Shown here piece after piece: positions 45,596 to 53,880 of a DNA stretch of 64,000 nt. The notes under the pieces are model-generated. The model was not told the DNA's origin and did no database searches. It worked only from the letters and a program-made list of their open reading frames with translations. Origin of the DNA: JANNNF01 sp963772935. Its GTDB lineage: Bacteria > Pseudomonadota > Alphaproteobacteria > Rhodobacterales > Rhodobacteraceae. Each line of letters opens with the position of its first letter. The stretch's first letter is position 1. The position numbers and the translations under genes were made by a program. The stretch spans positions 310,001 through 374,000 of the forward strand of contig CAVYZK010000008.1 of NCBI GenBank assembly GCA_963772935.1. The letters are read 5' to 3'.

Positions 45596-46252
45596 TCAGA
45601 CCGCCACACCCAACCCGATCGGGCAGGTCACGCCAGTGCCGCCGATGCCGCAATAGCCGTTGGGGTTTTTCTCCAGATACTGCTGGTGATACTCCTCACC
45701 GAAGTAAAACACCGGGGCGGGCAGGATCTCGGTCGTGATCCGCCCCTTGCCCGCCGCCGTCAGCGCATCCTGATAGACCGCCTTGCTGGCCTTGGCCGCC
45801 GCCTCTTGCTCCGGCGTGTAGGTATAGATGCCCGACCGGTAGGTGGACCCCATGTCATTGCCCTGCCGCATCCCTTGGGTCGGATCGTGGCCTTCCCAGA
45901 ACAGCTTCAGCAACACGTCATAGCTGATGATGGCGGGGTCATAGATCACCCGGACCACCTCGTTATGCCCGGTCAACTGGGTGCAGGTTTCCTTGTAGGT
46001 CGGGTTCGGCGTGAACCCCGCCGCATAGCCCACCATGGTCAGCCACACGCCCCGGGTCTGCCAGAACTTGCGCTCTACCCCCCAGAAACAGCCCATGCCG
46101 AACATCGCCTCGGCCATGCCCTCCGGGACCGGCGATTTCAGCGGCAGACCACTGATGAAATGCGTCTCTGCCGTCGGCAGCGGTGTCGCCCGCCCGGGCA
46201 GGGCATTCTCAGGGCTGACCATGTCCAATTTGCCGCGATCCTGGAAAAACAT
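45596..46252 (-). CDS. msrA: Peptide-methionine (S)-S-oxide reductase MsrA
   Basis: A 218-residue enzyme repairing methionine-S-sulfoxide. The catalytic cysteine is in the signature MFGMGCFWGVERKFWQTRGV; YCGIGGTGVTC-like C-terminal cysteines (NGYCGIGGTGVTCPIG) are present for recycling, and GHNEVVRVIYDP and EGHDPTQGMRQGNDMG are typical. The N-terminal extension (ENALPGRATPLPTAETHF) is that of the longer MsrA form. It forms a probable operon with the flavoprotein downstream. Confidence 0.96.
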   Translation of the reverse strand: MFFQDRGKLDMVSPENALPGRATPLPTAETHFISGLPLKSPVPEGMAEAMFGMGCFWGVERKFWQTRGVWLTMVGYAAGFTPNPTYKETCTQLTGHNEVVRVIYDPAIISYDVLLKLFWEGHDPTQGMRQGNDMGSTYRSGIYTYTPEQEAAAKASKAVYQDALTAAGKGRITTEILPAPVFYFGEEYHQQYLEKNPNGYCGIGGTGVTCPIGLGVAV

Positions 46253-46334
46253 CAGACGTCTCCATTTTTGATATCAAGGAATATAGGGCAGCCCCTGCCG
46301 TGTTGCGAGTCCTTCGGCGCCAACCAGCCCCGCC

Positions 46335-46372
46335 CCTTCACTTTTGCCCAAATATCCCCCGCGGAGCGTACA
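46335..46372 (-). repeat. Dispersed intergenic element, copy D
   Basis: On the minus strand this reads GCTCCGCGGGGGATATTTGG followed by GCAAAAGTGAAGGGGC. The GGGGGATATTTGGGCAAAAG core matches copies A and E. It lies in the 198-bp gap between priA and msrA, which holds no gene. Next to it a short palindrome CATCGGCCTTCGCCGATG is present at 46379-46396. Confidence 0.5.
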
Positions 46373-46450
46373 TGCGCACATCGGCGAAGGCCGATGCTGC
46401 GCCACTAAAGAATCTGCGGCGCATGCCGCTCAATTTGATAGGCGCGAAGG

Positions 46451-48641
46451 TTACAAAAAGCTTTGCGGATCAATATCAATCGCCAGTCGCAGCCCGTTCG
46501 GCAGCCTTAACTGCCCCACCCATTCCGCCACTGCCGCCTGCAAGGCCACCCCCTTGCCCGCCGTCACCAAAAGCCGCACCCGGTGCCGCCCCCGCACCCG
46601 GGCTATGGGGGCAGGTGCGGGCCCGAACACCTGCGCGCCTGCCTTACGCAGCGGCCCGTCCCGGCGGGCCAGTTCCGCGCCGAACTCGAACACCGGGGCA
46701 AGTTCTGGCCCCGACAGGATGATCCCCGCCATGCGACCGTAAGGCGGCACACCTGCGGCCCTACGCTCGGCGGCCTCGGCCTTCCAGAACGCCTCCTCAT
46801 CGCCGCCCAGGATGGCCCGGATCACCGGGTGATCCGGCTGATGCGTCTGCAACACCGCCACGCCGCGCAATTCGGCCCGCCCCGCCCGCCCCGCCACCTG
46901 CCGCATCAACTGAAACGTCCGCTCTGCCGCGCGCAGGTCAGACCCCATCAGCCCAAGGTCGGCATCAATCACCCCCACCAGCGTCAGCAGCGGAAAGTTG
47001 TGCCCCTTGGCCACGATCTGCGTGCCGATGATGATATCGGCAGCCCCCGCCGCAATCGCCACGATCTGCTCTTTCAGCGCCCGCGCCGACCCGAACAGAT
47101 CCGACGACAGCACCGCCACCCGCGCTTTGGGAAACCGCGCCACCACCTCTTCGGCCAGCCGTTCCACCCCCGGCCCGACTGGGGCCATCTTGCCCTCCAC
47201 CGCGCAGGCCGGGCAGGCCACGGGCACCGGTTTCGTCGCCCCGCACTGGTGGCATTGCAGCCGTTTCAGGAACCGATGTTCCACCATCCGCGCATCGCAA
47301 TGGTCACACCCCACCTGATGCCCACAGGCCCGGCACAGCGTCACGGGGGCAAAGCCGCGACGGTTCAGAAACAGCAACGCCTGCTCGCCCCGGTCCACCC
47401 GCGCCTGCACGGCAGCGGCCAAGGGGGCGGATATCCAACAGTCATGCGCCAGCGTCTCGGCCCGCATATCAATCGCCCGCATCTCGGGCATTTCCGCCGC
47501 GCCGTAGCGCGACCCCAGATCGAGCCTGCCATACTTGCCCGCCTCGACATTGGCCCACGACTCAAGCGACGGCGTGGCTGAGGCCAGCACCACCGGGCAG
47601 CCCACAATCGCCCCCCGCAGCACGGCCATATCGCGGGCGTGGTACAGCACGCCCTCCTCCTGCTTGTAGGACGTGTCATGCTCCTCATCGACCACGATCA
47701 GGCCAAGGTCTTGAAATGGCAGGAACAGCGCCGACCGCGCCCCCACCACGAACCCCGCATCGCCGCGCCCCACCATCCGCCACAAGCGGCGGCGTTCGGT
47801 CATCGTCACGCCTGAATGCCATTCGGCAGGCCGCGCGCCAAACCGCGCCTGCACCCGCGTCAGGAAATCCGCCGTCAGCGCAATTTCCGGCAACAGCACC
47901 AAGCGCCTGCTGCCCCCGGCGCAGACATTCGGCCACCGCCTCCAGATACACTTCGGTCTTGCCAGACCCCGTGACCCCCTTCAGCAGCGTGCAGGAGTAG
48001 CCACCCAAAGCGACCGAGGCCACCAGCGCATCCCCCGCCGCCACCTGATCGCCCGCCAGCCGCGCCCCCCCTGCCGGGTGCAAAACGGGATAGGGCACAT
48101 CCTTCGGCGCGTCCTCCTCCACCACCACGCCCAGCTTGACCAGCCCCTTGACGACGGATGCCCCGCACCCCGCAGCCTCGGCCAGTTCCGCCAGCGTCAC
48201 CGCAGCGCCGCCATACTCCCGCAAAGCCTCGACCACCCTATGCCGCGCATCGGTCAGGGTGTTTGGCACCACCCCCGTCAACCGGTACACCCGCCGCGTG
48301 GACGGCGCGTCGCCCAACCCCGGCGCGCGGGTGGCAAGGCGCAGCATCGCGGGCAGCGGGGTCAGCGTGTAATCGGCGGCCCGGGTCAGGAACGTGCGCA
48401 GTTCCGCCCGCATGGGGGCTGCGTCCAGCACCCGGTTGATCGGGCGAACCTTGGCCGGGTCCCAATCGCCCTGCCCCTTGCCCCAGACCACGCCCAGTAC
48501 CTTGCGCGGCCCCAATGGCACCTCGACAAAATCACCGTCGCCACAGCCGCCCTCAGGGGCCTTGTAATCCAGCGTCCGGCCAAGCGGTTCCGTCGTCAGC
48601 ACGCCAACGATCTCTCCCACTTCATACACCCGGTCCGCCAC
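46451..48641 (-). CDS. priA: Primosomal protein N' helicase PriA (frameshifted as written)
   Basis: Reconstructed length is 729 residues. The N-terminal 3'-end-binding domain begins with a GTG at 48641 (ADRVYEVGEIVGVLTTEPLG, AAAGGTGGG upstream). Helicase motifs are LLKGVTGSGKTEVYLEAVAE (Walker A), LIVVDEEHDTSYKQEEG and the zinc-binding cluster CRACGHQVGCDHCDAR and CHQCG...CPAC. Frame changes at the AA at 47901-47902: the coding strand has CAGGCGCTTGGTGCTG where GCG-CTG-GTG is expected. PriA restarts stalled replication forks, and its loss is very deleterious, so a sequencing indel is likely. Confidence 0.93.
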
Positions 48642-48817
48642 GCGCCCACCTTTCGTCTTGCCCCTTTGGCGTAAACGCCCCCCCACCGACTGACAACCCC
48701 GGCTGGCACTGCGCGCCCATGGCAACGGCAGATCACCCGTCAAAAACAAGGTCGCGCATTTGTGAAAATCCGCTATACTGCGCGCCAAATCACCAGAATA
48801 AGCCGGGCAGAATTGGC

Positions 48818-49510
48818 ATGATCGAACAAGATATGCGCGACCGTATCATCGCGTCCCCTGAATCCCTGTTAGAGGATCGGGATGTGATGAACGCCCTTGT
48901 GGCGGCCAACGAACGCGCCATGGGCAGCAATATCGTCGATCTGCGCGGCATTGCGATGGAACGGCTGGAAACCCGACTCGACCGTCTGGAAGACACCCAC
49001 CGCTCGGTGATCGCCGCCGCCTATGAAAACCTTGCAGGCACCAATCAGGTCCACCGTGCCATCCTGCAACTGCTTGATCCGCTTACGTTTGAGGAGTTTC
49101 TCAAGACCTTGGCGAGTGAGGTCGCGCAGACCCTGCGCGTCGATTGCATGCGCCTTGTGCTGGAATCGGTGCAAGAGGCCAAAGACCCCGCGCTGCGCCG
49201 TCTGGGCGATGTGCTGTTTGTGGCCGAACCGGGCTTTGTGGCCGAGTATCTTTCGGGCGGGCGCAATGTGTCGCTGCGGCCCGTGGTGTTGCGGCAAGTG
49301 ATGCCAGACTCTGACCAGTTGTATGGAGAAACAACGGGTTACATTCGGTCAGAGGCGCTGATGCGGCTCGATTTTGGCAAGGGGCGCCTGCCCGGCATGC
49401 TGGTGATGGGCGCGGAAGACCCGCACCAGTTCAAACCCACGCATGGCACGGATTTGCTGGCGTTTTTCGCAGGCACGTTTGAACGCACGATGCGGCGATG
49501 GCTGTCGTAG
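48818..49510 (+). CDS. DUF484 family protein
   Basis: A 230-residue soluble protein of the DUF484/GAF-like family. It begins with helical RDRIIASPESLLEDRDVMNAL, a coiled-coil segment RGIAMERLETRLDRLEDTHR, and a GAF-like C-terminal half with VLFVAEPGFVAEYLSGG and GMLVMGAEDPHQFKP. In gammaproteobacteria the DUF484 gene (yigA) also directly precedes xerC, as here. The function is unknown. Its stop overlaps the xerC start by 13 bp. It is divergent from priA. Confidence 0.9.
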   Translation: MIEQDMRDRIIASPESLLEDRDVMNALVAANERAMGSNIVDLRGIAMERLETRLDRLEDTHRSVIAAAYENLAGTNQVHRAILQLLDPLTFEEFLKTLASEVAQTLRVDCMRLVLESVQEAKDPALRRLGDVLFVAEPGFVAEYLSGGRNVSLRPVVLRQVMPDSDQLYGETTGYIRSEALMRLDFGKGRLPGMLVMGAEDPHQFKPTHGTDLLAFFAGTFERTMRRWLS

Positions 49511-50431
49511 ACAGCCTGTCCCTGTCGCCCGGCGCGCGGGATGCGCTGTCGGGATGGTTGTTGCATATCCGCGCGCTGGACGGGGCTGCGGCGAATACCG
49601 TCACGCGCCTATGCCCATGATGTTGCAGACTATCTTGCCTTCCTGACAAAGCATCGCGGCGGGACCGAAGGCGTGCGCGCCCTTGTCAGCCTGCCACAAG
49701 CCGACCTGCGCGCCTGGATGGCCGAGGTGCGAAACCGTGGCGTTTCAGCCCGGTCCCTGGCCCGCGCGCTGTCGGCTGTGAAGGGATTTACCGCTTGGCT
49801 GGCCGACCGTGAAGGGGTGGATGCGACCACCGTACTGGTCGCGCGGTCCCCCAAATTCCGCCGAAAACTGCCGCGTCCCCTGACCGAAGATGCCGCCGCA
49901 GCCGTGATAATTTCGGTCGGCGATCACCCGGCAGAGGAATGGGTAGCCGCCCGCGACATCGCTGTGGTGACGTTGCTTTATGGCTGCGGTCTGCGGATAT
50001 CCGAGGCGTTGAGCCTGACCGGGGCCGCCCATCCGCTGCCCGAAACGCTGCGCATCATGGGCAAGGGCGGCAAGGAACGGCTGGTGCCGGTGCTGCCGGT
50101 CGCGCGGGCTGCGGTGGCCAACTACGCCCGCCTGTGCCCGCATGATCTGACCCGAAAAGAGCCCCTTTTCAGGGGCATACGCGGTGGCCCGCTGAACCCG
50201 AGGCTGATCCAGAAGGCGATGGAAACATCGCGCGCGCAGCTTGGTCTGCCCGCCACCGCCACGCCGCACGCCCTGCGCCACAGCTTTGCCACCCACCTTC
50301 TGACCGCCGGCGGCGATCTGCGCGCCATTCAGGAATTGCTGGGCCATGCGTCGCTGTCCACCACCCAAGCCTACACCGCTGTCGATGCCGCGCGGCTGAT
50401 GGAAGTCTATGAAAAGGCACATCCGAGGTGA
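49498..50431 (+). CDS. xerC: Tyrosine recombinase XerC (frameshifted as written)
   Basis: Reconstructed length is 310 residues. The first 36 codons (MAVVDSLSLSPGARDALSG...AAANTVT) are in one frame and the remainder (AYAHDVADYLAFLTKHRGG onward) in another. At 49604-49608 the plus strand reads GTCACGCGCCTATGCC, one base too many where GTC-ACG-GCC-TAT is expected. The catalytic domain is intact: Arg in YGCGLRISEAL, Lys in GKGGKERLVPV, HALRHSFATHLL and the nucleophile Tyr in STTQAYTAVD. XerC resolves chromosome dimers at dif with XerD. It overlaps DUF484 by 13 bp. Probable sequencing indel. Confidence 0.91.
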
Positions 50432-50487
50432 CAATCCGGCGTTTCTGATGGATTGCGCCAGACGCCAAGTTGAGGCATCAAAGCGAT

Positions 50488-51195
50488 ATGAACCTGCGTC
50501 TGAAAGCCCTGTCTGTTCACCTGCTGACCGCCACTGGGGCGGTGTTGTCGATGCTTGCCATGTTGGCGGCGGTTGAGGGCAAGTGGAGCATGATGTTTCT
50601 GTGGCTGGTGCTGGCCTTGCTGGTCGATGGCATCGACGGGCCTTTGGCGCGGCGCTATGATGTGACGGAAAACTGGCCCACCTATGACGGTGTGCTGATG
50701 GATCTGATCGTCGATTACCTGACCTATGTGTTCATTCCGGCCTATGCCTTGTTCAAATCCGGCCTGCTGCCGGGGTGGACAGGATGGATCGCCATCATCG
50801 TGATCGTGTATGGATCGGTGATCTATTTTGCCGATACCCGCATGAAAACAAAGGATAAATCCTTTTCCGGCTTTCCTGCCTGCTGGAACATGGTGGTGCT
50901 GGTCCTGTTCGCGATTGCGCCGTCTTACTGGGTTATTCTGGGGCTGGTGATTGCGCTGACGCTGGCGATGTTTCTGAACCTGAAATTCGTCCACCCCGTG
51001 CGGACCGAACGCTGGCGCGAGGTGACATTGCCGATGGCTTTGGCTTGGGTGGTGTTTGCCGGATGGGCGGCCTGGGTCGATTTTCACGAGGCAAGCTGGG
51101 CGCATTGGGGGCTGATCATCACCTCGGTCTACCTGATGCTGGCGGGCATCGCGCAGCAGATCATTCCGCAAAGCAAAGGCCGCAGGGTCCGCTGA
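50488..51195 (+). CDS. pcs: Phosphatidylcholine synthase
   Basis: A 235-residue inner-membrane enzyme of the CDP-alcohol phosphatidyltransferase superfamily condensing choline with CDP-diacylglycerol. Six or more helices are visible. The catalytic motif DGxxAR-x8-Dx3D is read as VDGIDGPLARRYDVTENWPTYDGVLMDLIVDY (quoted in parts: DGIDGPLARR, TYDGVLMDLIVDY). This one-step route to phosphatidylcholine is typical of host-associated and marine alphaproteobacteria. The ATG at 50488 has a GAGG 13-16 nt upstream; start certainty is moderate. Confidence 0.92.
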   Translation: MNLRLKALSVHLLTATGAVLSMLAMLAAVEGKWSMMFLWLVLALLVDGIDGPLARRYDVTENWPTYDGVLMDLIVDYLTYVFIPAYALFKSGLLPGWTGWIAIIVIVYGSVIYFADTRMKTKDKSFSGFPACWNMVVLVLFAIAPSYWVILGLVIALTLAMFLNLKFVHPVRTERWREVTLPMALAWVVFAGWAAWVDFHEASWAHWGLIITSVYLMLAGIAQQIIPQSKGRRVR

Positions 51196-51248
51196 TCGCC
51201 GTAAATATCCTGTAGAGTTTGCGTAAAGAACGCGTAGAGGATCCGTAT

Positions 51249-52085
51249 CTACAGCCGTGTCAGCATCACCCCGGCGACAATGACGGTGGCGGCAAGCGCT
51301 TTTTCGCCGGTCATCCGTTCGCCAAACGCCAGCCAGCCGATCAGCACCGCGAACAGGATTGAGGTTTCGCGCAGCGCCGCCACCACTGCAATCGGGGCCA
51401 CGGTCATCGCCCAGATCGACACGGCATAGGCCCCGTAACTTGCCGCAGACCCCATGGACCCCAGCCGCCAGGACCGCCCGTCACGCGGGATCACGCCCCA
51501 ACCGCGCAGTGCCACCATGCCAGAGGTAAAGATGATGCCGTCCGCGATGAAGACCCAAGCGACATAGGCCACCGCCTCTCCGGATATCCGCGCGCCCATG
51601 CCGTCGATCAGGGTGTAGGTCGCGGTCGCTGCGGCCGACCCTAGCGCGAAGGGCAGCAGTTTGCGGTCCTCACCACTGGTGAACACGCCGCGTGACATGA
51701 GCAAAATGCCAAAGCCCAGCACCGCGATGCCCGCATATTCCTGCCACGCCACCGCATCGGCCAGATAGACCGCGCCCACCAGCGCCACCACCATGGGGGC
51801 AGCCCCCCGCGCGATGGGATAGACGCGGGACAGATCGCCGCGTTCATAGGCGTAGGTCAGAAAGAACTTGTAGGCAAAATGCGTCAGCCCCGCCCCGATC
51901 ACCCACGGGATTGCCGCCGGGTCAATCGCCGGACGGAACATCACGACCGCAATGCCGATGGGCACTTCGGCCATCGACAGGATCACCATGGTGCCGACCT
52001 TGGACCCTCCCACCTTGATCATCGCGTTCCACAGGGCATGCAGGAAAGCGGCCCCGAGGACAGCTGCGAAAACTCCTATCGTCAC
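51249..52085 (-). CDS. EamA/DMT-family transporter
   Basis: A 278-residue inner-membrane protein with about ten hydrophobic helices and two EamA repeats. It begins with AAFLHALWNAMIKVGGSKVG, a pattern common to one proteobacterial DMT branch, and contains YAYERGDLSRVYPIARGAAP and VVAALRETSILFAVLIGWL (a typical RETSVVFA-like signature). The substrate is unknown. It is unrelated in close sequence to the DMT transporter at 19.3 kb. Confidence 0.88.
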   Translation of the reverse strand: MTIGVFAAVLGAAFLHALWNAMIKVGGSKVGTMVILSMAEVPIGIAVVMFRPAIDPAAIPWVIGAGLTHFAYKFFLTYAYERGDLSRVYPIARGAAPMVVALVGAVYLADAVAWQEYAGIAVLGFGILLMSRGVFTSGEDRKLLPFALGSAAATATYTLIDGMGARISGEAVAYVAWVFIADGIIFTSGMVALRGWGVIPRDGRSWRLGSMGSAASYGAYAVSIWAMTVAPIAVVAALRETSILFAVLIGWLAFGERMTGEKALAATVIVAGVMLTRL

Positions 52086-52163
52086 GGGCGGGCCTTTCGG
52101 GATTGTCCGATGCTTTGGCTATGCCTGGCGGCGGGGGTTCGCAAGGGGGATGGCGGGCCTGCT

Positions 52164-52206
52164 GACAAGGCGGAGCCTCCGGCGGGGATATTTAGAGACA
52201 GAAAAT
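52164..52206 (+). repeat. Dispersed intergenic element, copy E
   Basis: The plus strand reads GGAGCCTCCGGCGGGGATAT followed by TTAGAGACAGAAAATGCGGG. The GGGATATTTAG(G/A)GACAGAAAATG core is the same as copy A with one mismatch. It ends within 10 bp of the ogt stop codon and is antisense to that gene, in the gap between ogt and the DMT transporter start at 52085. Confidence 0.6.
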
Positions 52207-52211
52207 GCGGG

Positions 52212-52661
52212 TCACAGCAGCAGTCCTGCGGCCCCTTCGTGCAGCAGCAGGGCGACTTTGGTCTCGACGCCACCGGGGGCCGAGAAGCCGCCGAGCGTGT
52301 TGCGGCCAAGGATGCGGTGGCAGGGGATCAGGATCGGGATCGGGTTGGCCCCGCAGGCCTGCCCGATGGCTTGGGCCGGGGTGTTCAGGGCGCGGGCAAG
52401 GTCGCCGTAGGTGCGGGTTTCGCCAAAGGGGATCGCGGCCATCGCACGGCGGGTTTTCTCATGCAGGCCAGTGCCCCAATCCAGCGGCAGATCGAACTGG
52501 GTCAAACGTTTGTCGAAATACGCCTGAAGCTGCGCGATGGCGTCGGCCAGCACTTCGTTGGGGGCTTCATGGCTTTCGCGCCATTCCAGACGTGTGATCA
52601 CGCCACCCGCTTCGATCAGGGTCAGCGGGCCGAAGGGCGAGGGCATAGAGGCGCTGGTCAT
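52212..52661 (-). CDS. ogt: Methylated-DNA-protein-cysteine methyltransferase
   Basis: A 149-residue suicide DNA-repair protein that removes alkyl groups from O6-alkylguanine. The active-site IPCHRILGRNTLGGFSAPGG and the helix-turn-helix region IPFGETRTYGDLARALNTPA are present. The protein lacks the Ada N-terminal domain, so it is the constitutive Ogt-type rather than Ada. Its start overlaps the stop of the LysR gene by 4 bp, so it is coupled to this regulator. Confidence 0.93.
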   Translation of the reverse strand: MTSASMPSPFGPLTLIEAGGVITRLEWRESHEAPNEVLADAIAQLQAYFDKRLTQFDLPLDWGTGLHEKTRRAMAAIPFGETRTYGDLARALNTPAQAIGQACGANPIPILIPCHRILGRNTLGGFSAPGGVETKVALLLHEGAAGLLL

Positions 52662-53521
52662 GCGGCGGCCAAGGGGCGGAAGGCCACCCGCAACATCTCG
52701 GCCAGCCCGTCAATGGCGGGCGAGGTGCCGCGCAGATTGCGGCGCAGGACCACGCGGGCGCGGTCCACGATGGGGAAGCCATCCTCGGCAGTCAGTTCGC
52801 GGCAGCCGGGGGGGATGGTGCTGCGGGAGATGGGGGCGATGGCGAGGCCAGTGCGCGCGGCGATGCGCAGCGACCCGGAGGTGTCACATTCAAACGCCGC
52901 GCGCCATGGGATGCTTTGCTGATCAAGGCTGCGCAGCGCAAAGTCGCGGCACCAGTCAGACCGGAAATAGACGCCCACCGGCACCGGGATTTGCAGATGC
53001 TGGGCATGGGTGATCGAGGTGACCCAGACAGTGGGGTCGATGCCCAGCACCTCATCGCCCGAGGTGTGGCTGCTGTCATAAATCACCGCAAGATCAAGCT
53101 GATCGGCGGTCAGGGCCGCCAGTTGCGGGCTGGTGAAATCGCAGCGCACCGTCACCTCTACCCCGGTGTGGCGTTCGGAAAACGCGGCCAAAGCACGGGG
53201 CAAAATGGTTTCGGCATATTCGTCGGGGATACCGATGCGCACCGGACCTGCGAGGGGTTTTTCGCGCAGGGCGGTCGCTGCCTCATCCAGCAGGCTGGTC
53301 ACACGGCGGGCGTAGGGCAGCAGTTGTTCGCCGCGCGGGGTCAGCGCCACCCCGCGCGGCAGGCGGGTGAACAGGGGCTGGCCGAGGCTTTCCTCCAACC
53401 GGCGGATCTGCATCGACACCGCAGATTGCGTGCGGTGGAGGCGGTCAGCCGCCGCGGTAACGCTGCCGGTATCGGCGACGGCGAGGAAGGCGCGCATCAG
53501 GTCTGAATCAAGCGGGATCAT
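52658..53521 (-). CDS. LysR-family transcriptional regulator
   Basis: A 287-residue protein. The N-terminal winged helix-turn-helix is typical (LMRAFLAVADTGSVTAAADR, LHRTQSAVSMQIRRLEESLG), followed by a linker helix and a periplasmic-binding-like effector domain from about residue 90 (VRIGIPDEYAETILPRALAA). The effector is unknown. It is divergent from a DUF1127 gene, and two inverted repeats in the 106-bp gap, one with the LysR-typical 11-nt spacing, suggest autoregulation and control of the divergent gene. It is translationally coupled to ogt downstream. Confidence 0.92.
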   Translation of the reverse strand: MIPLDSDLMRAFLAVADTGSVTAAADRLHRTQSAVSMQIRRLEESLGQPLFTRLPRGVALTPRGEQLLPYARRVTSLLDEAATALREKPLAGPVRIGIPDEYAETILPRALAAFSERHTGVEVTVRCDFTSPQLAALTADQLDLAVIYDSSHTSGDEVLGIDPTVWVTSITHAQHLQIPVPVGVYFRSDWCRDFALRSLDQQSIPWRAAFECDTSGSLRIAARTGLAIAPISRSTIPPGCRELTAEDGFPIVDRARVVLRRNLRGTSPAIDGLAEMLRVAFRPLAAA

Positions 53522-53524
53522 GGT

Positions 53525-53549
53525 GTGCCATTCGCGCAGGTGATGGCAC
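53525..53549. promoter_or_regulatory. Candidate LysR operator GTGCCAT-N11-ATGGCAC
   Basis: A perfect 7-bp inverted repeat, GTGCCAT (53525-53531) and ATGGCAC (53543-53549), separated by exactly 11 nt. This is the T-N11-A geometry of LysR-type recognition sites. It lies 4-28 nt upstream of the LysR start codon, where binding would block initiation and give autorepression. Confidence 0.6.
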
Positions 53550-53550
53550 C

Positions 53551-53576
53551 CATAAGGGCTATTCGTTTGTCTTATG
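53551..53576. promoter_or_regulatory. Second inverted repeat CATAAG-N14-CTTATG
   Basis: CATAAG (53551-53556) and CTTATG (53571-53576) form a perfect 6-bp inverted repeat two bases from the LysR-like site. The internal ATAAG/CTTAT arms resemble those found in several LysR activation sites. It lies 52 bp upstream of the divergent DUF1127 start, near where the promoter of that gene is expected. Confidence 0.45.
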
Positions 53577-53627
53577 TCAAGCGGGGGTGCAAAAGAGTGT
53601 CAGACAAGTCCAGAAGGAGACCAAGCC

Positions 53628-53864
53628 ATGACCCCGACCCATATCCTGTCCGTGATCATTGACCTGATTGCCGTGGCCCGGAACCGGGCAGCGGTCAAGC
53701 GGTCTTTGGGGCCGATTGTGGCGCGCGAGGATGACTATCTGCTGCGCGATATCGGCCTGACCCGCTATGATGCCGACGCGCTGATGCGCGACCCGGGGTC
53801 GTTTGACACCCGGTCGCAGGTGCGGATGCAGGCCACGGCGGGGGCGCTTTGCCGGTCTATGTGA
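53628..53864 (+). CDS. DUF1127 small protein
   Basis: A 78-residue protein with a DUF1127 domain near the C-terminus (AREDDYLLRDIGLTRYDADALMRDP). The ATG at 53628 has GGAG 10 nt upstream; the in-frame ATG at 53574 lacks one. It is divergent from the LysR gene and shares its regulatory gap, so it is a likely target of that regulator. DUF1127 proteins in related bacteria affect RNA turnover and stress tolerance. Confidence 0.82.
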   Translation: MTPTHILSVIIDLIAVARNRAAVKRSLGPIVAREDDYLLRDIGLTRYDADALMRDPGSFDTRSQVRMQATAGALCRSM

Positions 53865-53880
53865 CCGGCAAAGCCAGTGG

